This document shows, in pieces, positions 1 to 4,988 of a stretch of DNA of 6,437 bases. This DNA is from an uncultured Collinsella sp. (GTDB lineage: Bacteria > Actinomycetota > Coriobacteriia > Coriobacteriales > Coriobacteriaceae). The notes beneath the pieces are model-generated. The model saw nothing but the letters and a program-made list of their open reading frames with translations, was not told where the DNA came from and did not search any database. A program made the translations under genes and the position numbers. Location of the stretch: contig CABSMV010000105.1 of the NCBI GenBank assembly GCA_902478935.1, positions 1 through 6,437 of the forward strand, read 5' to 3'. Each line of letters begins with the position of its first letter. Position 1 is the first letter of the stretch.

Positions 1-24
1 CTCGGAGATGTGTATAAGAGACAG
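1..24 (+). other. Nextera (Tn5) sequencing adapter remnant
   Basis: Bases 6-24 read AGATGTGTATAAGAGACAG, the 19-base Tn5 mosaic end used in Illumina Nextera libraries. The five bases before it, CTCGG, match the end of the Nextera read-2 adapter arm, so this is library adapter and not a natural Tn5 end. Translation through it creates the artefactual peptide MCIRDS in the lepA frame and MYKRQ in another frame. Genomic sequence begins at about base 25. The adapter should be trimmed, and no gene start should be placed in it. Confidence 0.97.
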
Positions 25-25
25 C

Positions 26-304
26 TACGGTCTTGCCCGCGGTCTATGCGACAAGCTCAAGGAGATTATTCCGCGTCAGCTGTTCGAGGTGCCCATCCAG
101 GGTGCCATCGGCAACAAGATCATTGCCCGTTCCACCGTCAAAGCGCGTCGCAAGGACGTGCTTGCCAAGTGCTACGGCGGCGATATCTCGCGTAAGCGCA
201 AGCTGCTCGAGAAGCAGAAAGAGGGCAAGAAGCGCATGAAGGCCATCGGCTCGGTCGAGGTCCCGCAGGAGGCCTTTATGGCGATCCTCAAGGTGGACGA
301 GTAG
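26..304 (+). CDS. lepA: Elongation factor 4 (LepA), C-terminal fragment
   Basis: This is the last ~92 residues of LepA/EF4, the ribosome-associated translational GTPase of the EF-G family linked to back-translocation and 30S biogenesis. The GTPase, EF-G-like and most later domains lie upstream of the contig edge. What remains is the LepA-specific C-terminal domain. The stretches IPRQLFEVPIQ, IIARSTVKA, VLAKCYGGDISRKRKLLEKQ, KEGKKRMK and VEVPQEAF are the strongly conserved, basic RNA-binding tail of the family, and the TAG stop falls at the expected family end. The first complete genomic codon is TAC at 26-28. An in-frame ATG at base 8 belongs to the adapter and is not a start. The next gene begins 4 bases after the stop. 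Identification is firm, and the truncation is an assembly edge, not a pseudogene. Confidence 0.96.
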   Translation, partial: YGLARGLCDKLKEIIPRQLFEVPIQGAIGNKIIARSTVKARRKDVLAKCYGGDISRKRKLLEKQKEGKKRMKAIGSVEVPQEAFMAILKVDE

Positions 305-308
305 GTCT

Positions 309-1352
309 ATGGCGCTTTCCGAATACAGCAAGCGGCTGCTGGGCGCCTATGCCGAGCAGCCGTTCCTTATGGCTCCCATGGCGGGCGTGACCGACCCTGC
401 CTACCGCATCATGTGCCGCCGCCGCGGTGCCAACCTTGCCTACAGCGAGATGGTGAGCGTGGCGGGCCTTGCCTATGCCAGCAACAAGACCTGGCGCCTG
501 GTGCTACCGGCCGACGAGGAGCAGCAGATTTGCGTGCAGCTCTTTGGCTCCAAGCCCGATCAGTTTGCGAGCGCCGTCGCCGCCGTCGAGGATCGTGTGG
601 GCGATCGCCTGTCGCTTATCGATATCAATATGGCATGCCCCGCCCGCAAGGTCGTTACTAAGGGCGAGGGCTCGGCGCTTATGCGCACGCCTGACCTGGC
701 GGAGAAGATCGTCGAGGCCACGGTGGGCGCGGCGCATGTGCCCGTGACCGTAAAGATCCGCAAGGGCTTTTATGCCGAGGACCGTAATGCCGCGACGTTT
801 GCCCAGATGCTCGAAGGCGCCGGTGCCGCCGCGGTGGCGGTGCATGGCCGCTGCGCCACGCAGCTCTATACGGGCCAGGCCGATTGGTCGGTCGTCGATG
901 AGGTTGCCGACGCTGTCGAGATTCCCGTTATCGGTTCGGGCGATGTGTTCTCGGCCGAGGACGCTGCTGAGCATCTGCAAGGCTCGGGTGCCAGCGCGGT
1001 GTTTATCGCGCGCGGCATCTACGGTAATCCCTGGGTTTTTGGTGATGCTCGCGCCCTTGCGTTCGATGGCACGCCGGTGCCGGCGCGCAGCTCCGTCGAG
1101 CGCCTGGACGCCCTGCGTGAACACCTAACGCTGACGCACGAGCTTCTGCCGCTCATGTCGCGTGCCCGCACGTACGCAAGCTGGTACTTAAAAGGCATAC
1201 CCCATGCTGCAGCTTGGCGTGCCCATGTGGTGCGCTGCTCCACGTATGAGGAGTTCATGGCGCTGGTCGATGAGATCGAGCGCGATGTGGTGGCCTGCGA
1301 GGCTGCCCTTGCCGCCGGCGAATCGGTGCCCCCTCATCCGCTGGAGGCTTAA
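309..1352 (+). CDS. dus: tRNA-dihydrouridine synthase, DusB-type
   Basis: A 347-residue FMN-dependent tRNA-dihydrouridine synthase, which reduces specific uridines in the tRNA D-loop using NADPH. The TIM barrel opens with the FMN-binding motif MAPMAGVTD (residues 21-29). The catalytic cysteine is C110 in INMACPARKV; the family usually has N-M-G-C-P, so an alanine replaces the glycine before Cys. Next come VKIRKGF (148-154), VHGR (178-181), the phosphate-binding GSGDVF (209-214) and ARGIYGNPW (234-242). The helical C-terminal RNA-binding domain is seen in YASWYLKGIPHAAAWR near residues 285-300. Length fits the DusB/YhdG group, but the exact subfamily is inferred. The ATG lies 4 bases after the lepA stop, with a weak AAGGTGG ribosome site at 290-296 inside lepA, which suggests coupled translation. 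hemW starts 2 bases after its stop. Confidence 0.93.
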   Translation: MALSEYSKRLLGAYAEQPFLMAPMAGVTDPAYRIMCRRRGANLAYSEMVSVAGLAYASNKTWRLVLPADEEQQICVQLFGSKPDQFASAVAAVEDRVGDRLSLIDINMACPARKVVTKGEGSALMRTPDLAEKIVEATVGAAHVPVTVKIRKGFYAEDRNAATFAQMLEGAGAAAVAVHGRCATQLYTGQADWSVVDEVADAVEIPVIGSGDVFSAEDAAEHLQGSGASAVFIARGIYGNPWVFGDARALAFDGTPVPARSSVERLDALREHLTLTHELLPLMSRARTYASWYLKGIPHAAAWRAHVVRCSTYEEFMALVDEIERDVVACEAALAAGESVPPHPLEA

Positions 1353-1354
1353 GG

Positions 1355-2587
1355 GTGGCCGTTACCGCGCTGTACGTGCACGTGCCGTTTTGCGCTCAAA
1401 AATGCCGCTATTGCGACTTTGACTCGAGCAGTTTTGCTCCGTACGACCTGAGCGCTGCGCTCGATGCCTATTTTGAGCAGTTGTTCGCGCGCCTCGATGC
1501 TTTTGGCAAAGCTGGGGCCCTTGACCAGATCCGCACCGTCTATGTTGGCGGCGGCACGCCGTCGCTGGCAGGGGAGCGCCTGGTGAAACTTGCCCGTCGT
1601 ATCTCCATGTGGTGCAAGCCCGTTGAATTTACTTGCGAAGCCAATCCTGAGTCGCTGACTGTCGAGCTTGCCGCTGCGCTTGCCAAGGTTGGTGTCACAC
1701 GCGTCTCTCTGGGCGTGCAAACGCTCGATAACACCGAACTTACCGCCATCGGTCGTATTCACGATGCCGATCGGGCGCTCGCTGCCATCGCGACGGTCAA
1801 GAACGCTGGGCTTGACGTGTCGTGCGACCTTATGTGCGGACTTCCCGGGCAGACCACAGCGAGTTGGAAGCGCACGCTCGATGGCGTGCTGGCGGCAGCT
1901 CCGCATCATGTGTCGGTTTACCCGCTCACGCTCGAGGAGGGGACGCCCCTTTATTGCATGGCGTGCCGCGATGAGTCGCTCGTGCCTGATGAGGATTTTC
2001 AGGCTGCCTGCATGGACGTGGCACGCGAACTCCTGGGTGCCGCCGGCTATCACCCGTATGAGGTGGCGAGCTACGCGCTCGACGGCCATGAGTGTGCCCA
2101 TAACATTGCCTACTGGACCGGACGGGGCTACCTCGGCCTTGGTCGTTCTGCCGCGGGCATGCTCGACGCCGAGGATTTCGACCGTCTTGCAGGTTTGTTC
2201 CCCGGCGTGTCTTCTCGAGGCGATGCGTACCGCGTGCGTCTGGTGCAACACGATGATGCCGCGACGGCGTTCGATGCCGAATATCTCTCGCAGCGCGAGG
2301 CCGCGGCCGAAGACCTGATGCTTGCTTGCCGCATGACGCGCGGTGTCGCGTCCGACCTGTTGGTTCGCGCGGTTCGTGTCATCCCAACGGGCGAGCTGGC
2401 AGCTGCCTGCGATCGCGCGCTCGAATTGGGTCTTGCCACTTGGGTGCCCGAGACGCTCGGGGTCCATGAGGGACCCTTCACTTCGGCAGATGTCGTCGCG
2501 GGCCATGTTCGAGCTCGTCTGGCGCCGACACACCTGGGCTGGCTCGATGGAAATGTTCTGTTCGAGCTGTTTTGGGATCTAGCGTAG
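1355..2587 (+). CDS. hemW: HemW, radical SAM heme chaperone
   Basis: A 410-residue member of the HemN/HemW radical SAM family (older name: oxygen-independent coproporphyrinogen III oxidase-like). HemW binds heme and a [4Fe-4S] cluster and is thought to deliver heme to membrane hemoproteins. The cluster ligands are C13, C17 and C20 in CAQKCRYCDF. F22 stands where true HemN oxidases carry a fourth cysteine, so this is HemW and not HemN. The SAM motif GGGTPS is at 65-70, followed by RVSLGVQTL and GLPGQT. The HemW signature HNxxYW is intact as HNIAYW (249-254). A helical C-terminal 'HemN_C' region (EDLMLACRMTRG onward) completes it. It is slightly longer than E. coli HemW (378 residues). The start is GTG, chosen because GGAGG (1343-1347) sits 7 bases upstream and the motif YVHVPFC follows at once. 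It is the last gene of the tight lepA-dus-hemW group. Confidence 0.95.
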   Translation: MAVTALYVHVPFCAQKCRYCDFDSSSFAPYDLSAALDAYFEQLFARLDAFGKAGALDQIRTVYVGGGTPSLAGERLVKLARRISMWCKPVEFTCEANPESLTVELAAALAKVGVTRVSLGVQTLDNTELTAIGRIHDADRALAAIATVKNAGLDVSCDLMCGLPGQTTASWKRTLDGVLAAAPHHVSVYPLTLEEGTPLYCMACRDESLVPDEDFQAACMDVARELLGAAGYHPYEVASYALDGHECAHNIAYWTGRGYLGLGRSAAGMLDAEDFDRLAGLFPGVSSRGDAYRVRLVQHDDAATAFDAEYLSQREAAAEDLMLACRMTRGVASDLLVRAVRVIPTGELAAACDRALELGLATWVPETLGVHEGPFTSADVVAGHVRARLAPTHLGWLDGNVLFELFWDLA

Positions 2588-2603
2588 GCCGCTCGGGTAG
2601 AAT
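2572..2603 (+). promoter_or_regulatory. Weak promoter-like sequence before the membrane-tailed J-protein
   Basis: TAGAAT at 2598-2603 matches the -10 consensus at five of six positions. TTGGGA at 2572-2577, overlapping the end of hemW, is the only -35-like hexamer nearby, and its 20-base spacing is longer than ideal. A second AT-rich patch, TATATA, lies at 2612-2617. No CIRCE element (HrcA operator) or HAIR element (HspR operator) is visible. The 58-base gap after an otherwise 2-4-base-spaced gene group makes a local promoter reasonable, but this is inference. Confidence 0.27.
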
Positions 2604-2630
2604 TACCGGAATATATACGCTGCTGTGAGC

Positions 2631-2636
2631 AGGAGG
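2631..2636 (+). promoter_or_regulatory. Ribosome binding site AGGAGG that decides the start
   Basis: A perfect AGGAGG lies 9 bases before ATG 2646. It lies downstream of the alternative in-frame GTG at 2625, so translation from that GTG is unlikely and the ATG at 2646 is preferred. Confidence 0.85.
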
Positions 2637-2645
2637 TTGCCGCGC

Positions 2646-3749
2646 ATGGCGACGATGAACGAAAAAGATTACTACGAGATTTTGGGTGTCTCCAAGGACG
2701 CCACCTCGCGTGATATTCAAAAGGCCTTCCAGCAAAAGGCCCGCAAGCTCCATCCGGACGTCAACAAAGAGCCGGATGCCGAGGAAAAGTTTAAAGAGGT
2801 TTCCGAGGCCTACGCCGTGCTTTCGGATGAGCAAAAACGTGCGCGCTACGACGCCATGCGTTCTGGCAATCCCTTTGCCGGTGCTCCTACGGCTTCGCCC
2901 TATGGTGGCAGCTACGCCGGCAGCACGGGTTATGGCAATCCTTTTGAGGGCGGCTTTCCCTTTGGTGGCGCCTGGGGCCAGCAGCGTCGTGGACAGGCTG
3001 CCTACAATCCCGAGAACGGCGCCAACGTGGTCGTCGATATCAAACTTGACGCCAAGGAGGCCAAGGGCGGTGCCCGCAAGACCGTCCGCTACACGCGCTT
3101 CGATACGTGCGGACATTGCGGCGGCTCGGGTTCTGTCTCCTCCGAGCATGCCCATACCTGCCCAAGCTGTGGCGGCCGCGGCCACATCGACGTCGACCTG
3201 TCCTTCCTGTTTGGTGCGGGTACGTTCCAGTCGGTCTGCCCCGAGTGCGGCGGTTCCGGTAAGGTCGTGGCCGACCCCTGCCCCGATTGTGGTGGCAGCG
3301 GTCGTACTCGCGCAACCTCCGAGCAGACGATTGAGTTTCCTGCCGGCACGCACGATGGCGACGAGGTCCGCATTAGCGGCATGGGACATGCTGGCACCAA
3401 CGGTGCCGCGGGCGGCGACTTGGTCGGCCGCGCCCATGTTGAAGCCGAGCGCTTGGAAGGCAAAGCTCGTACCGGTTTTTACCTGATGGGCATCGTGGCG
3501 CCGTTTTTGGTGCTGTCGGCCATTTCGGGCGTGTTCTCGGCCTTTGCCGTGATGTGCTTTATTCCGTTTACCATGGGCCTGTTTATGGTGCTTTCGGACG
3601 GTGTGCTTCATCGTAGTCTGCTGTGGTGGAAGCGCGGTGCGATGCAGTTTGCCAACGGTTTTGCCAACGGCTTCATGTTCGCGCTCGTGTCAGTTTGGTT
3701 CGCGAGCTGCTCGCAACGGGCCATGCTTTCGCCGTACCAAATGCAATAA
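2646..3749 (+). CDS. Membrane-tailed class-A-like J-domain protein (DnaJ paralogue)
   Basis: A 367-residue DnaJ relative with an unusual C-terminus. Residues 8-70 form a J domain with HPD at 36-38, needed in this family to stimulate the DnaK ATPase. Residues 74-118 are a Gly/Phe/Tyr-rich linker with two GNPF copies and no DIF motif. Four intact CxxCxGxG zinc motifs start at C155, C172, C198 and C212, with the same 17/26/14 spacing as the dnaJ next door. The first substrate-binding domain is recognisable up to GGDLVGRAHVEAE. The second substrate-binding domain and dimerisation segment are missing. Instead, residues 278-317 are nearly all hydrophobic (room for two membrane helices), followed by a basic loop (HRSLLWWKR, 322-330) and a third hydrophobic stretch at about 335-354. 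Positive residues before 278 and at 322-330 suggest that the J domain faces the cytosol. The role, local DnaK recruitment at the membrane, is inferred. Frame is continuous and shows no sign of a frameshift. Confidence 0.9.
   Translation: MATMNEKDYYEILGVSKDATSRDIQKAFQQKARKLHPDVNKEPDAEEKFKEVSEAYAVLSDEQKRARYDAMRSGNPFAGAPTASPYGGSYAGSTGYGNPFEGGFPFGGAWGQQRRGQAAYNPENGANVVVDIKLDAKEAKGGARKTVRYTRFDTCGHCGGSGSVSSEHAHTCPSCGGRGHIDVDLSFLFGAGTFQSVCPECGGSGKVVADPCPDCGGSGRTRATSEQTIEFPAGTHDGDEVRISGMGHAGTNGAAGGDLVGRAHVEAERLEGKARTGFYLMGIVAPFLVLSAISGVFSAFAVMCFIPFTMGLFMVLSDGVLHRSLLWWKRGAMQFANGFANGFMFALVSVWFASCSQRAMLSPYQMQ
3648..3671 (+). repeat. 12-base tandem repeat encoding FANG-FANG
   Basis: Two adjacent 12-base units (3648-3659 and 3660-3671), differing only at the last base (GGT versus GGC), encode Phe-Ala-Asn-Gly twice at residues 335-342. 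They lie at the start of the last hydrophobic stretch of the membrane-tailed J-protein. The repeat keeps the frame. Confidence 0.8.
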
Positions 3750-3780
3750 CATCAAACCCTCTGTTTGCGGCCAGCCCAGC

Positions 3781-3809
3781 TTGGGTATAGGACGCACTGT
3801 GACAATAAT
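3781..3809 (+). promoter_or_regulatory. Candidate sigma-70-type promoter before dnaJ
   Basis: TTGGGT (3781-3786) and AATAAT (3804-3809, five of six matches to TATAAT) are separated by 17 bases. They lie in the 81-base gap between the two J-protein genes. Transcription from here would start only a few bases before the dnaJ ribosome site. An alternative -10-like TATAGG sits at 3786-3791. No CIRCE or HAIR heat-shock operator is visible. This is a sequence-pattern call only. Confidence 0.3.
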
Positions 3810-3816
3810 GAAAGTC

Positions 3817-3823
3817 GGAAGGA
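3817..3823 (+). promoter_or_regulatory. Ribosome binding site GGAAGGA that decides the dnaJ start
   Basis: GGAAGGA ends 7 bases before GTG 3831. It places the dnaJ start at that GTG and not at the upstream in-frame TTG at 3765, which would add 22 residues unlike any DnaJ. Confidence 0.8.
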
Positions 3824-3830
3824 TTCGGTC

Positions 3831-4979
3831 GTGTCGGAAAATAGGGATTACTACGAGGTGCTTGGCGTCGACAGGGATGCCGACGCGCGGACGATTAAGC
3901 GCGCGTTTCTAAAGAAGGCCCGTACCGTACACCCGGACGTTTCGGACGACCCCGAGGCCGAGGCCAAGTTCAAGGAGCTCAACGAGGCCTATTCCGTTCT
4001 TTCCGATGAGCAGAAGCGTGCTAATTACGACCGTTACGGCACCGCCGACGGTCCTGGTGGTTCGGGCTACGTCGATATCAACGATATCTTTGGTGGCATG
4101 GGCATGGACGACTTGTTCTCGTCGTTCTTTGGCGGCGGTGCCGGCGGTGGCGCCCGCAGCCGTCGTGAGCGTCGTCGCGGACGCGACATGGCCATCTCGC
4201 TTTCGGTGACGCTCGAGGAGGCGGCGCTCGGCTGCAAAAAGACGATCAGCTATGACCGCCTTGCTCCTTGCGAGGACTGCAATGGCACCGGTAGGGCAGA
4301 GGGCGCACAGGAAAAGCAGTGCGGCCGCTGCCACGGTACGGGCTACGTCACGACGGTTCAGCGTTCGTTCTTGGGTCAGGTTCAGTCTTCCTCGCCTTGT
4401 CCCGACTGCCATGGCGAGGGCACGGTTATCGACCATCCCTGTGAGACCTGCGACGGTCAGGGCCGCACGCCTTCGCACGAGAAGATCGACATCGATATTC
4501 CCGCCGGCGTTTCGACCGGTCGCCAGCTGCGTGTGGGCGGCTTTGGCGAGGCCGGCCTTCGCGGCGAGCCCTCGGGCGACCTGATTGTCAACGTGCGTGT
4601 TGCCGACCATGAGCGCTTTAAGCGCAACGGTGACGACCTGTACCTGGTGAGCGATATCTCGATTGCACAGGCTGCGCTCGGCTGTGAGATCGAGGTCGAG
4701 GGCATTATGCCCGACGAGGTCGTTAAGGTGACGGTTCCCGCCGGCGCCCAGTACGGCGACACCGTGAGCGTCAATAATTACGGCATGCCGCGCATTGGCG
4801 GTGGCGGTTCGCGTGGCCGCCTGATCGTGCAGCTGCGCGTGGTCGTTCCCACCAATCTTTCCAATAAGCAACGCGAACTGCTCCGTGCTTTTGCCGATGA
4901 GATCGGCGATGACGTCGCTTCTGGTAAGAAGTCGGTGACCGACCGTATCAAGAGTGCCCTCGACGATATCCTCGATTAA
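3831..4979 (+). CDS. dnaJ: Chaperone protein DnaJ (class A Hsp40)
   Basis: A 382-residue full-length DnaJ, the soluble co-chaperone that delivers unfolded clients to DnaK and stimulates its ATPase. The J domain covers residues 5-69 with HPD at 34-36. The Gly/Phe linker contains the class A DIF/DLF-type motifs (DINDIFGGMG, DDLFSSFFGGG), followed by a basic patch (SRRERRRGRD). Zinc motifs start at C147, C164, C190 and C204, each CxxCxGxG. Both C-terminal substrate domains are complete: one ends near DLIVNVRVADHERF, the other runs from NGDDLYLV to GRLIVQLRVVVP. The dimerisation tail (LSNKQRELLRAFADE) follows. The GTG start is set by GGAAGGA 7 bases upstream and the family N-terminus RDYYEVLGV. 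The J domain is clearly similar to that of the preceding gene, which suggests tandem duplication. dnaK and grpE are not in the window. The TAA stop overlaps the mtaB ribosome site. Confidence 0.97.
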   Translation: MSENRDYYEVLGVDRDADARTIKRAFLKKARTVHPDVSDDPEAEAKFKELNEAYSVLSDEQKRANYDRYGTADGPGGSGYVDINDIFGGMGMDDLFSSFFGGGAGGGARSRRERRRGRDMAISLSVTLEEAALGCKKTISYDRLAPCEDCNGTGRAEGAQEKQCGRCHGTGYVTTVQRSFLGQVQSSSPCPDCHGEGTVIDHPCETCDGQGRTPSHEKIDIDIPAGVSTGRQLRVGGFGEAGLRGEPSGDLIVNVRVADHERFKRNGDDLYLVSDISIAQAALGCEIEVEGIMPDEVVKVTVPAGAQYGDTVSVNNYGMPRIGGGGSRGRLIVQLRVVVPTNLSNKQRELLRAFADEIGDDVASGKKSVTDRIKSALDDILD

Positions 4980-4983
4980 GGAG
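4978..4983 (+). promoter_or_regulatory. mtaB ribosome binding site overlapping the dnaJ stop
   Basis: AAGGAG begins inside the TAA stop of dnaJ and lies 5 bases before GTG 4989. This arrangement supports co-transcription and translational coupling of dnaJ and mtaB. Confidence 0.8.
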
Positions 4984-4988
4984 CCCGC

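Noticed and set aside
6..24. A natural Tn5 insertion end
   Set aside because: The flanking CTCGG is the Nextera adapter arm and not IS50/Tn5 sequence, and the element sits exactly at the contig edge.
8..304. A complete 98-residue protein starting at ATG 8 (MCIRDS...)
   Set aside because: The ATG lies in the Nextera adapter, and the rest is the C-terminus of LepA.
1349..2533. A 394-codon open frame on the minus strand opposite hemW
   Set aside because: It is entirely antisense to hemW with all HemW motifs intact on the plus strand. No domain was recognised in the antisense product.
2625..2645. Upstream GTG start for the membrane-tailed J-protein, adding MSRRLPR
   Set aside because: The perfect AGGAGG lies after this GTG and is well placed for ATG 2646.
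2478..3611. A 377-codon open frame on the minus strand opposite the membrane-tailed J-protein
   Set aside because: It spans the hemW/J-protein boundary antisense to both and has low-complexity composition and no domain. It is a shadow of GC-rich coding DNA.
2646..3749. Membrane tail as a frameshift artefact of an ordinary dnaJ
   Set aside because: No alternative frame in 3460-3749 restores the second DnaJ substrate domain, and the in-frame tail is coherently hydrophobic with sensible charged loops. A complete dnaJ follows separately.
3775..3785. Small hairpin CCCA-GCT-TGGG as a terminator after the membrane-tailed J-protein
   Set aside because: The stem has only 4 base pairs and no T-run follows.
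3765..3830. Upstream TTG start for dnaJ
   Set aside because: The added 22 residues are not DnaJ-like, and the ribosome site GGAAGGA fits GTG 3831.
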